Assembly: GCA_016185125.1 (NCBI GenBank)
Contig: JACPOC010000025.1
Location: 124,001 to 188,000 of the forward strand
From: Bacteroidota bacterium
Lineage (GTDB): Bacteria; Bacteroidota; Bacteroidia; B-17B0; Aurantibacillaceae
DNA: 64,000 nt
Direction of reading: 5' to 3'
Positions 53,496 to 61,477 of the stretch are shown here, one piece after another. The notes beneath the pieces were generated by a model, which did no database searches, was not told where the DNA came from, and was given only the letters and a program-made list of their open reading frames with translations. The position numbers were made by a program, and so were the translations under genes. Position 1 is the stretch's first letter. The number at the start of each line of letters is the position of its first letter.

Positions 53496-54902
53496 ATGGA
53501 AAAATTTGATGTTACAATAATAGGGTCAGGCCCCGGTGGCTATGTAGCTGCCATCAGATGCGCGCAGTTAGGAATGAAAACGGCTCTTATTGAAAAATAT
53601 GAAAGCCTTGGTGGAACCTGCCTCAATGTGGGCTGTATCCCTTCAAAAGCGATGCTTGATTCGAGCGAACATTTTTATAACGCCACGCATCATTTTAAAG
53701 ATCATGGCATAAAAATTAATACACCCGAAGTAGATTTAATTCAAATGGTAGCGCGCAAAGCAGATGTTGTTAAAACCACAGTAGCCGGCGTAAGTTACTT
53801 AATGAAAAAAAACAAAGTGACGGTGTTTACCGGGCATGGTTCTTTTTTAACAAAAAACAAAATTGAAATTACAAAAGCAGATGGCACAAAACAAGAAGTT
53901 GAAAGTGATAAAATAATCATTGCCACCGGCTCAAAACCTGCTTCGTTGCCGGGTATAGAAATTGACAAAAAAAGAATAATCACTTCAACAGAAGCTTTGG
54001 TGTTAAAAGAAGTACCCAAACATTTGGTAATTATTGGCGGCGGTGTAATTGGCCTAGAACTTGGAAGTGTTTATGCAAGGTTGGGAAGTAAAATTACCGT
54101 TGTTGAATACGCAGATCGTATTGTGGCAGGCATGGACAGGGCAATTATAAAAGAATTACAACGGGTTTTAGAAAAGGATTTAGATTTTAAATTTTTGTTA
54201 AGTCATAAAGTAACTTCCGCTAAAAATTCCGGTAACGAAATTGTTGTTATCGCCAAAAATGCCAAAGATGAAAGTATTGAAATTAAAGGCGATTACTGCT
54301 TAATGGCTGTTGGCAGAAGGCCTTACACCGATAACCTGGGGATCGACAAATCAGGCGTAAAATCCGATAGCAAAGGAAAAATTGAAACCAACGAAAAATT
54401 ACAAACAAATATTGAAAACATTTACGCGATAGGCGATGTAATAAAAGGTGCTATGCTGGCGCATAAAGCGATGGAAGAAGGAGTATTGGTAGCCGAAATT
54501 ATTGCCGGACAAAAACCACACATAAATTATAATTTAATTCCCGGCGTAATTTATACCTGGCCCGAAGTGGCATCTTTAGGCTTAACCGAAGAGCAATTAA
54601 AAGAAAACGGACAAAAATTTAAAGTGGGCATGTTTCCATTTAAAGCAAGCGGGAGGGCAAAAGCTAGTGGCGATACCGATGGTTTTGTAAAAGTATTGGC
54701 CCATGAAACTACGGATGAAATTTTAGGAGTGCACATGATTGGGCCGCGCGCCGCGGATATGATTGCTGAAGCCGTAGTGGCCATGGAATACCGAGCAAGT
54801 GCTGAAGATGTTGGCCGCATGAGCCACGCACATCCAACCTTTACAGAAAGTTTTAGAGAAGCATGCTTAGACGCTACGGGAAAGCGACCTATTCATATTT
54901 GA
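53496..54902 (+). CDS. lpdA: Dihydrolipoyl dehydrogenase (E3)
   Basis: The 468-residue protein is a complete flavin disulfide oxidoreductase: FAD motif GSGPGGYVAA (about 10-19), redox disulfide GGTCLNVGCIPSK (Cys45, Cys50), NAD-binding GGGVIGLELGSVY (about 181-193), second FAD motif TNIENIYAIGDV, and the catalytic HAHPTFTE dyad (about 447-454). It reoxidises the lipoyl arm of 2-oxoacid dehydrogenases or the glycine cleavage system. No E1 or E2 gene is nearby. It sits inside the metal island, an unusual location; mercuric reductase is excluded by the absence of a C-terminal vicinal Cys pair and by the HPT..E motif. Confidence 0.93.
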   Translation: MEKFDVTIIGSGPGGYVAAIRCAQLGMKTALIEKYESLGGTCLNVGCIPSKAMLDSSEHFYNATHHFKDHGIKINTPEVDLIQMVARKADVVKTTVAGVSYLMKKNKVTVFTGHGSFLTKNKIEITKADGTKQEVESDKIIIATGSKPASLPGIEIDKKRIITSTEALVLKEVPKHLVIIGGGVIGLELGSVYARLGSKITVVEYADRIVAGMDRAIIKELQRVLEKDLDFKFLLSHKVTSAKNSGNEIVVIAKNAKDESIEIKGDYCLMAVGRRPYTDNLGIDKSGVKSDSKGKIETNEKLQTNIENIYAIGDVIKGAMLAHKAMEEGVLVAEIIAGQKPHINYNLIPGVIYTWPEVASLGLTEEQLKENGQKFKVGMFPFKASGRAKASGDTDGFVKVLAHETTDEILGVHMIGPRAADMIAEAVVAMEYRASAEDVGRMSHAHPTFTESFREACLDATGKRPIHI

Positions 54903-54962
54903 ACATAGAAAATAAATTTTATAATAAGGATATTAAATATTGCTAAAAAGTTCCTTTATTAA

Positions 54963-55031
54963 GGAAAGAAAAAACCGGGTATTGTATCACTTCAGCATGA
55001 TATCGCTACCGGAAAAGTTAATTTTGAATAG
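54963..55031 (+). pseudogene. Possible C-terminal remnant of a lost gene
   Basis: One short frame here reads GIVSLQHDIATGKVNFE and then stops. This looks like the last residues of a beta-carbonic-anhydrase-type protein, which commonly end with a GxxYDIxTGxVxF pattern. An in-frame stop lies just upstream. A 6-base perfect inverted repeat (54951-54966) overlaps its start. It is a weak similarity by eye; it could be coincidence. Confidence 0.2.
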
Positions 55032-55080
55032 ATGTCTTCTAATAAAAATTTGAAATAAACATGAATAAAAATAAAAACAC

Positions 55081-55962
55081 ATGAAAAAAGAAAAATCAAT
55101 TTATTTGTTTGTTTCACTTGTAGTAGCAATGTTATTAACTAGGTGCACTGTTATACATCCAGGTGAAGTGGGGTTAAAAATAAAATATGGGAAAATACAG
55201 GATCGAGTTCTTCTACCCGGTGCGCACCCGCGTGGGATTTTCGGAAAGCGGGTAGTTCGTTTTGATTCGCGCATTAAAGAATATGAGGGAAAATTTAATT
55301 TTCATACCGAGGAAGGTATTGAAATAAATGCGGATATCACGCTCACTTATCATTTAATACCCGATTCAACAAAAAGTATTTATACCAAATTTGGTAAAGA
55401 TTATCAAAACATTGTTATCGTAGATAATCTGGTAAGTGTTATTCGAGTGGATGGAGCCACGCATAAATCCAGTGAATTGCTTAACGCAAGAAGTGAGATG
55501 GAAAAATCTATAAAAAACAATATGAACGCAATTATTAAACCTTATGGCTTTGAAGTTGATTTAGTGCTGCTGCAACACATCGCTCTTCCGCCTCAAGTAG
55601 TTGCAACTATTGAAGCAAAAATGAACGCGGTAGAGATTTCAAAAAAAATGGAGATAGATCTAGAGATAAAAAAGAAAAACAGAGATTATGACCTCGAAAC
55701 GCAAAAGAAAGAAGCTGAACTTGAAATAACCAAACAGCGCCTTGCCCTCGACTTTGTTATTGAAAAACAAAAAAAAGAAACGGAGCGATTGCTAATAGAA
55801 TCTGAAGGTCTTAAAAAATCACAAGATATCCTTAACTCATCCATTACTGACAAGCTGATAAAATTTAAATCTCTGGATATTACTAAAGAATTGGTCAAAT
55901 CGTCTAACACAAAAATTATTATTACCGATGGAAAATCACCTGTAATACTTAGTGATAAATAA
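55081..55962 (+). CDS. SPFH/prohibitin-family lipoprotein
   Basis: The 293-residue protein has a lipoprotein-like signal (VVAMLLTRC, Cys22). An SPFH (stomatin/prohibitin/flotillin) domain follows (about 25-180, including HPGEVGLKIKYGKIQDRVLLPG, shown in part GEVGLKIKYGK, and LQHIALPPQVVATIEAKM), then a coiled coil (about 185-245) rich in Lys/Glu. SPFH proteins form large membrane-associated oligomers and act as scaffolds. It is followed 9 bases later by the MgtC gene. Its place in a metal transport run suggests it organises or regulates neighbouring membrane proteins, which is inference. Confidence 0.82.
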   Translation: MKKEKSIYLFVSLVVAMLLTRCTVIHPGEVGLKIKYGKIQDRVLLPGAHPRGIFGKRVVRFDSRIKEYEGKFNFHTEEGIEINADITLTYHLIPDSTKSIYTKFGKDYQNIVIVDNLVSVIRVDGATHKSSELLNARSEMEKSIKNNMNAIIKPYGFEVDLVLLQHIALPPQVVATIEAKMNAVEISKKMEIDLEIKKKNRDYDLETQKKEAELEITKQRLALDFVIEKQKKETERLLIESEGLKKSQDILNSSITDKLIKFKSLDITKELVKSSNTKIIITDGKSPVILSDK

Positions 55963-55971
55963 AATTTTAGA

Positions 55972-56442
55972 ATGGATATAAAAGTTGAACTTGCTATTGC
56001 ACTACGATTATTTATCGCCTTTTTGCTTGGAGCATTTATTGGGCTTGAAAGAGAAAGGCACGGTAATTCAGCAGGAATAAGAACTTATGCTGCAGTATCG
56101 TTGGGCGCAGCTTTATTTACCTTAATAGGTATTCATGCCACAGATCAATCAGCCGCTGGCAGAATTGTGGCTAATATTGTTACAGGCGTTGGTTTTTTAT
56201 GCGCAGGTATTATTTATAAAGACAACGAAAAAGGTTTGACTCACGGTCTTACTACTGCTTCGTCTGTATGGGCAACTGCTGCGGTTGGTGTAGCGGTAGC
56301 ATACTCAATGTATATAATCGCATCAGCTGCAACCATAGCTATTTATTTTCTGCTATCACTGCACCACTACCATTGGTATATCAGACTTAAAAAGAAATGG
56401 GAAATTAAAGATGAACATAAACATGATGAGGTGGATGAGTAA
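55972..56442 (+). CDS. MgtC/SapB family membrane protein
   Basis: The 156-residue protein has the short MgtC core: the first helix with RLFIAFLLGAFIGLERE (about 12-27), the RTYAAVSLGAALFTLIG segment, GVGFLCAGIIYKDN (about 71-84), and the LTTASSVWATAAVGVAVA segment. MgtC proteins are linked to growth in low magnesium and to control of membrane ATPases. The C-terminal extension of longer MgtC proteins is missing, and it ends in KDEHKHDE-like charged residues. The next small ORF starts within its last codons. It is tightly spaced with the SPFH gene. Confidence 0.9.
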   Translation: MDIKVELAIALRLFIAFLLGAFIGLERERHGNSAGIRTYAAVSLGAALFTLIGIHATDQSAAGRIVANIVTGVGFLCAGIIYKDNEKGLTHGLTTASSVWATAAVGVAVAYSMYIIASAATIAIYFLLSLHHYHWYIRLKKKWEIKDEHKHDEVDE

Positions 56443-56599
56443 AAAGCCGCATAAAAAACCTGAAAAATTAAAAGAAAAAGTACAGCAATTATATAATCGG
56501 CTACAACATCTTAATTTTGAAACTCATCAACTTATTAATACAGGTTCTATTATTAAAGACCAAATTCATTTGCTGAGTTATAATCCTTACAATAAATGA
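56435..56599 (+). CDS. Small basic protein of 54 residues
   Basis: An ATG at 56435 opens a 54-codon frame overlapping the MgtC stop by 8 bases (ATGAGTAA), an arrangement typical of translational coupling. The product starts MSKKPHKKPEKLKEKVQQLY and is strongly basic at its N-terminus, with a helical middle. No family is recognised. The coupling and position favour a real gene; expression is unproven. An in-frame ATG farther upstream (56411) is possible but less likely. Confidence 0.45.
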   Translation: MSKKPHKKPEKLKEKVQQLYNRLQHLNFETHQLINTGSIIKDQIHLLSYNPYNK

Positions 56600-56667
56600 A
56601 GGGTTTAAGGAATTTAAATTTGAAGTAAAAAAAACATTAATAATCAAAATAAATACTTTTAAAAAAA

Positions 56668-57030
56668 ATGAAAAATTCAAATTGGAAAACATACCTTAAC
56701 CCTTTGAGCTGGTTTCAAATTGGTCGGGGCGTATTATTTGGCGTTTTTCTTTTGTTGTTTAGCCTAGGCGTTGGTATGATAGGTTTTAAACATTATATCG
56801 GCAAGTCTTGGGCTGATGCTTTTATTAATTCCGCAATGTTGCTAACCGGCATGGGGCCGGTTGATGAACCCGAAACAGATGGGGGTAAAATTTTTGCGGG
56901 AATATTTTCGCTTTACAGCGGAATTATTTTTCTATCAATTGTTGGCTTAATGATGGTGCCAATTTTTCATAAATATATGCATAAATTAAATATGGAATCA
57001 GAGGATAAAAAGAAACAATGTGGTGACTAA
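56668..57030 (+). CDS. Two-helix channel-like membrane protein with an atypical pore loop
   Basis: The 120-residue protein has one membrane helix (about 21-42), a short re-entrant-like segment (about 48-64) and a second helix (about 74-99). This is the layout of two-TM potassium channels: SAMLLTGMGPV takes the place of the filter TxGYGD, and GKIFAGIFSLYSGIIFLSIVGL resembles the second helix of Ion_trans_2 proteins. The filter reads GMGP, so potassium selectivity is unlikely to be preserved. It lies 12 bases before an unknown lipoprotein gene. The channel similarity is by pattern only; it may be a subunit or an unrelated protein. Confidence 0.55.
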   Translation: MKNSNWKTYLNPLSWFQIGRGVLFGVFLLLFSLGVGMIGFKHYIGKSWADAFINSAMLLTGMGPVDEPETDGGKIFAGIFSLYSGIIFLSIVGLMMVPIFHKYMHKLNMESEDKKKQCGD

Positions 57031-57042
57031 TATACTTTTAAA

Positions 57043-57588
57043 ATGAAATATATCAACTCAAAAAATGTGACTTTGTGCTTCTTGGTATTTTTCATGCTAT
57101 CGGCGTGTACTATGAATGTTATTCCATTAAAAAGCAGCAGCCAAATTAGCCAAACATGGTCTTCCGGTAAGGTTGTAAAAAACATCAGAAGGTTTTTTTG
57201 GTCAGATTCTCTTGTTGTTACTACGTTCGATAAAAAAAAGATAGTGATTGCCTGCGACAGTTTGTGGGGAATTAAATATAAAGACGGAACTGTATATCGG
57301 AATTATAATGATCAATACTATCTTTTAAGGCAAAATTCCATTCCGGTTATTTATTCTCAAACACATTCCGGCCATAATTCAAGCCATACATCTTATTATT
57401 TTAGTAAAGATCTGGATTCAGATATTTATTCTATGAAAATAAAAAATTTCAAAAAGTATTTTCAAGGCGATGAGTGTTTTTTAAACAAAATTAAAAAAGA
57501 CTTAAAGTGGTATCAAAATTACTCGGCTTTCGATAAAAAAAATAAAACATTTTATATTGTAAAATTTTATAAAGAATGCCATCCTTAA
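57043..57588 (+). CDS. Lipoprotein of unknown function
   Basis: The 181-residue protein has a lipobox-type signal (VFFMLSAC, Cys22). The mature part has a beta-rich segment (about 42-100) with WSSGKVVKNIRRFFW and DKKKIVIACDSLWGIKYKDG, a His/Ser-rich stretch HSGHNSSHTSYYF, and a helical C-terminal part ending KFYKECHP. No family is recognised. It lies between the channel-like and the ZIP-like genes, with 12 and 15 bases on either side, so it is part of the same transcript. The His-rich stretch could bind metal (inference). Confidence 0.7.
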   Translation: MKYINSKNVTLCFLVFFMLSACTMNVIPLKSSSQISQTWSSGKVVKNIRRFFWSDSLVVTTFDKKKIVIACDSLWGIKYKDGTVYRNYNDQYYLLRQNSIPVIYSQTHSGHNSSHTSYYFSKDLDSDIYSMKIKNFKKYFQGDECFLNKIKKDLKWYQNYSAFDKKNKTFYIVKFYKECHP

Positions 57589-57603
57589 TAAATTTAATTA
57601 AAT

Positions 57604-58335
57604 ATGAATAATCTCACTCAAATTACACTATACTCGTTAATACCTGTTGCTGCTATTGTAATAGGTGGCATTTCTGGTCTTATTAAAAAGCCTAGTGGAA
57701 TGTTTACAAGTTCTGTTCTCCATTTTGCCGCAGGGGTTGTGTTTTCAGTTGTATCTGTAGAATTATTACCTGATATAATAAAGCAACACAAGCCATTAGA
57801 AGTGGGAATTGGTTTTGGCCTTGGCATTTCAACCATGCTATTGATTAAATTTTTTGTTGAAAAACTAGAAAAGAAAGATGATAAATTACTTGATAAGAAT
57901 AAATTACCCATGGGGTTATTAATTGCAATGGGTATAGATATGCTTATTGACGGTTTACTTTTAGGGGTAGGTTTTGCCGCAGGAAATAAAGAAGGAATAT
58001 TACTGTCGGTAGCATTAGCTATTGAGGTGTTTTCCCTGGGTTTAGCTGTAGTGCTCGCTTGCGCGGATAGTAAAATCTCTAAACAAAAAAATATCGCTAT
58101 TTTATTCATATTAGGTATATTATTTTTTATTGGCGCAATAATTGGCATTTTATTCCTTTCAGGTTTATCTCAAGAAATGTTGGAGTTGGTACTCTCTTTT
58201 GGTTTGGCCGCTCTATTATTTTTAGTAACGGAAGAACTCTTAACAGAAGCGCACGAAGAAGAGGAAACTCCCTTCCAAACAGCTTGTTTTTTTGGAGGAT
58301 TTTTGCTATTTTTATTAATTGGCATGATTGTTTAA
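57604..58335 (+). CDS. ZIP-like metal transporter with altered metal site
   Basis: The 243-residue protein has about eight hydrophobic helices in the ZIP arrangement: HFAAGVVFSVVSVELLP (about 40-56) in helix 2 is typical of ZIP proteins. In helix 4 the usual HNxPEG/HNxxDG is MGIDMLIDGLLLG, keeping Asp112 and Asp116 but lacking the His; in helix 5 the usual HExPEG is IEVFSLG. Canonical ZIP proteins import zinc or iron. Loss of the histidines implies a different ion or a regulatory role. The cytoplasmic loop is Lys/Asp-rich rather than His-rich. Family call is likely; function is open. Confidence 0.72.
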   Translation: MNNLTQITLYSLIPVAAIVIGGISGLIKKPSGMFTSSVLHFAAGVVFSVVSVELLPDIIKQHKPLEVGIGFGLGISTMLLIKFFVEKLEKKDDKLLDKNKLPMGLLIAMGIDMLIDGLLLGVGFAAGNKEGILLSVALAIEVFSLGLAVVLACADSKISKQKNIAILFILGILFFIGAIIGILFLSGLSQEMLELVLSFGLAALLFLVTEELLTEAHEEEETPFQTACFFGGFLLFLLIGMIV

Positions 58336-58388
58336 GTGTTTTTGTATTTACTTCTTATAATAAAATAAATAATGAAATTTAATACAGT

Positions 58389-59273
58389 ATGCTAATAAGA
58401 AATAACGGACAGGCATTGTTGTTTTTTTTAAACAGTATAAAGTGGGACATACTTTTTATAACCATTTATGCCATAGTAGCCAGTTTATGGGATCACAGAA
58501 GCCTTTCTATGAGTCTTGTAATTCCATTACCCGTGGCGGCAATCATTGCCACAATTCTTTCGTTGCTCTTGGCTTTTAGAACCGGCCAGTCTTATGAAAG
58601 ATGGTGGGAGGCCAGAAAAGCATGGGGCGAGATAGTAAATGATTCAAGAACATTTATCCGCCAATTAAAACAGTTTTTACCCGAAAATTCAAAAGAAGAT
58701 TTATTGATGTTTGCAGAAACCCAAATTGTATGGTGCTTTGCATTAAGCGAATCATTAAGGAGGCAAAGCTTTTCTGTTAAAGTTGAAGAGTACTTGAAAC
58801 AAAATAACATCCAGGCTCACAACGTACCGTGTTACTTATTAAATATGCAGGCAGATCATCTCGCTAAATGTTCATCAATTTATAATTTAAACGTTAACAA
58901 ACAAGTGCAGATTGACACAACCCTAGCCTCGCTGAACGCGGCAATGGGCAAATGTGAGCGGATTAAAAATACTGTTTTTCCAAAATCGTATAGTTTATTC
59001 ATACATTTTTTAATTTATGTTTTTGCTACCATTTTGCCTTTTGGATTAGCTGATGTAACAATACTATTAGAGATATTCATAACTATATTACTTCCATTTT
59101 TATTTATTGCCATAGAAAAAACGGCCATCATCATGCAAGATCCATTTGAAAATATACCTACAGATATTCCTATGACCGCTCTTTGTAATACCATCGAATC
59201 CAACGTGCTCGAAATGTTAAACCAGCCATCAACCTCAAAAAAAACAATAAACAATTCTTATTATATCAATTAA
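58389..59273 (+). CDS. Bestrophin-like (UPF0187) anion channel
   Basis: The 294-residue protein shows the bestrophin pattern: PVAAIIATILSLLLAFRTGQSYERWWEARKAWGEIVNDSRTFIRQ, of which FRTGQSYERWWEARKAWGE (about 65-83) is the conserved core, and a C-terminal DPFxxxPTDIPM motif (about 256-266). Bacterial bestrophins form pentameric chloride or small-cation channels in the inner membrane. It starts 53 bases after the ZIP-like gene and ends 5 bases before the P-type ATPase gene, so the three are probably co-transcribed. Confidence 0.9.
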   Translation: MLIRNNGQALLFFLNSIKWDILFITIYAIVASLWDHRSLSMSLVIPLPVAAIIATILSLLLAFRTGQSYERWWEARKAWGEIVNDSRTFIRQLKQFLPENSKEDLLMFAETQIVWCFALSESLRRQSFSVKVEEYLKQNNIQAHNVPCYLLNMQADHLAKCSSIYNLNVNKQVQIDTTLASLNAAMGKCERIKNTVFPKSYSLFIHFLIYVFATILPFGLADVTILLEIFITILLPFLFIAIEKTAIIMQDPFENIPTDIPMTALCNTIESNVLEMLNQPSTSKKTINNSYYIN

Positions 59274-59278
59274 ATATT

Positions 59279-61309
59279 ATGATAAATACCGATCCAAACC
59301 ACAAACACACATACGATGCAAAAGGCAATATGACCTGCTGCTCGTTAGAAGAAAAAATTGATGCTAAAACCGGTAAACCACATTCTCATCCTGAAGGTGA
59401 AAAACATAAGGAGGGTGATGAGCTTGGCCATTCACATGAAACTGACGAAGATTCTGCATGGAAATCATATCTGCCTGCCATTATTAGTTTTGTGTTGTTA
59501 ATTATAGGTTTGATTTTCGATAACTTTATAAAGCCGGCCTTCTTCCAAAATTATGTTCGCTTGGTCTGGTATATTGCGGCCTATCTTCCAGTGGGAGTTC
59601 CGGTGGTTAAAGATGCAGTTAAATCAATCGCTAAAGGTGCTTTCTTTTCCGAATTTTTCCTTATGTCGGTTGCAACTATTGGTGCATTTTTCATTAAACA
59701 ATATTCAGAAGGTGTTGCTGTTATGCTATTTTATGCAGTCGGAGAGTTGTTTCAAACCGCCGCGGTTAATCGCGCGAAGCGGAGCATTAAAGCATTATTG
59801 GATATACGCCCCGATACAGTTAACGTAATAAGAAATGGTTCAATACAAACTATTTCTCCTTCCGAAATTCAAATTGGTGAAACAATACAAGCAAAGCCGG
59901 GAGAAAAAGTTGCTTTGGATGGCGAACTGATCTCCGAATCAGCTTCGTTTAATACCGCAGCCTTAACAGGAGAAAGTAAACCCGACACTAAAAGAACAGG
60001 TGAAAAAGTGTTTGCCGGAATGATCAACCTTAACTCTGTGGCCGATATAAAAGTAACTTCATTATTTAAAGACAGTAAGCTCTCTAAGATATTAGAAATG
60101 GTGCAAGATGCCACCGCACGAAAATCACAAACACAATTATTCATTTCAAAATTCGCGAAAGTTTATACGCCCATAGTTGTGTTTTTAGCAATAGGTATTT
60201 GTTTCCTTCCTTATTTTTTTGTTCCTAATTATCTTTTTAACGATTGGTTATACAGGGCATTAGTATTTTTAGTTATCTCTTGCCCATGTGCTTTGGTAAT
60301 TTCCATTCCATTAGGTTACTTCGGAGGTATAGGGCTTGCATCGCGTAACGGTATTTTATTTAAAGGCTCGAATTACTTAGATGTAATGACAAAAATAGAT
60401 ACTGTTGTAATGGATAAAACGGGCACTTTGACTAAAGGTGTTTTTAAAGTTCAAAAAATTGCAGCTGTTGATATGGATGAAAAAGAATTATTAAAATTAA
60501 CCGCGGCAATTGAAAGTAAATCAACTCACCCTATTGCAACTGCGGTTGTTCAACATGCCGGAAAAATTATAGAAGGAGTTAATATTGGCAATGTTGAGGA
60601 AATTTCAGGACATGGTTTAAAAGGAACTATTGATGGAAAAGAAGTGTTAGCGGGAAATTTAAAACTCTTAAAGAAATTTAATATTGAATTTAATAAAGAA
60701 ATTGAAACTATTACTGACACCATTGTAGTGGTTGCAGTAAATAATAAATACGCGGGCTACATCACCATTGCTGATGAAATAAAAGAAGATGCCGAACAAG
60801 CCATTAAAGACATGCACAGCCTGAATATTAAAACAGTCATGTTATCGGGCGATAAACAAAGCGTAGTAGATAAGGTTGCAAAAACACTTGGTATGGATAA
60901 TGCCTATGGAGATCTGTTACCGGAGAATAAAGTAGAGAAAGTACAGGCTTTAAAAGATGAGAAAAGAACAATTGCTTTTGTAGGTGATGGCGTAAACGAT
61001 GCGCCGGTAGTTGCTTTAGCCGATGCCGGGATTGCAATGGGTGGTTTAGGAAGCGATGCTACCATTGAAACAGCAGATATTGTTATTCAAAACGACCAAC
61101 CTTCTAAAATTGTTGTAGCCATAAAAATCGGGAAGATTACAAAAAAAATAGTTTGGCAAAATATTATTCTCGCCATGGGTGTAAAAGCAATTGTTCTTGT
61201 AATGGGTGCCATTGGTATTGCAACCTTATGGGAAGCTGTTTTCGCAGATGTTGGGGTAGCTTTGTTGGCCATTTTGAATGCGGTAAGGATTCAAAAAATC
61301 AAATTCTAA
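59279..61309 (+). CDS. Zn/Cd/Co-type heavy-metal P1B-ATPase
   Basis: The 676-residue protein starts with about 58 residues rich in His, Glu and Cys (NHKH, TCCS, HSHPEGEKHK, HSHE) instead of a CxxC-type HMA domain. The P1B-ATPase core follows: TGES (about 230), metal site SCPCALV (334-340, Cys335 and Cys337), phosphorylation DKTGTLT (Asp379), STHPIA (nucleotide-binding HP), and GDGVNDAPVVALADAG. The CPC motif and the GVKAIVLVMG last-helix region fit Zn2+/Cd2+/Pb2+ export (ZntA/CadA) rather than Cu+. It would pump metal from cytoplasm to periplasm, where the CzcAB system can take it further. Confidence 0.93.
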   Translation: MINTDPNHKHTYDAKGNMTCCSLEEKIDAKTGKPHSHPEGEKHKEGDELGHSHETDEDSAWKSYLPAIISFVLLIIGLIFDNFIKPAFFQNYVRLVWYIAAYLPVGVPVVKDAVKSIAKGAFFSEFFLMSVATIGAFFIKQYSEGVAVMLFYAVGELFQTAAVNRAKRSIKALLDIRPDTVNVIRNGSIQTISPSEIQIGETIQAKPGEKVALDGELISESASFNTAALTGESKPDTKRTGEKVFAGMINLNSVADIKVTSLFKDSKLSKILEMVQDATARKSQTQLFISKFAKVYTPIVVFLAIGICFLPYFFVPNYLFNDWLYRALVFLVISCPCALVISIPLGYFGGIGLASRNGILFKGSNYLDVMTKIDTVVMDKTGTLTKGVFKVQKIAAVDMDEKELLKLTAAIESKSTHPIATAVVQHAGKIIEGVNIGNVEEISGHGLKGTIDGKEVLAGNLKLLKKFNIEFNKEIETITDTIVVVAVNNKYAGYITIADEIKEDAEQAIKDMHSLNIKTVMLSGDKQSVVDKVAKTLGMDNAYGDLLPENKVEKVQALKDEKRTIAFVGDGVNDAPVVALADAGIAMGGLGSDATIETADIVIQNDQPSKIVVAIKIGKITKKIVWQNIILAMGVKAIVLVMGAIGIATLWEAVFADVGVALLAILNAVRIQKIKF

Positions 61310-61477
61310 TTATTGAGAACAGAGCAATGCAAATATTATTTTACAAATGATTTGGCTTAGAGCGTGCTTGCAAATAATTTTTATTTCCTACCCCATATAA
61401 ATTAATTCGCACTTTCATATCAGTTACTATTTTCTTGAGACTTATCATGAGTAGAAAAATGACTTCATAAAAAATAT

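Noticed and set aside
53496-54902. lpdA as a mercuric reductase, given its place among metal genes
   Set aside because: The protein has lipoamide-dehydrogenase motifs (HAHPTFTE) and lacks the C-terminal Cys pair and N-terminal metal domain of MerA.
54951-54966. TTCCTT/AAGGAA hairpin as the lpdA terminator
   Set aside because: On the plus strand it is followed by A's, not T's, so it does not fit a standard terminator in the direction of lpdA.
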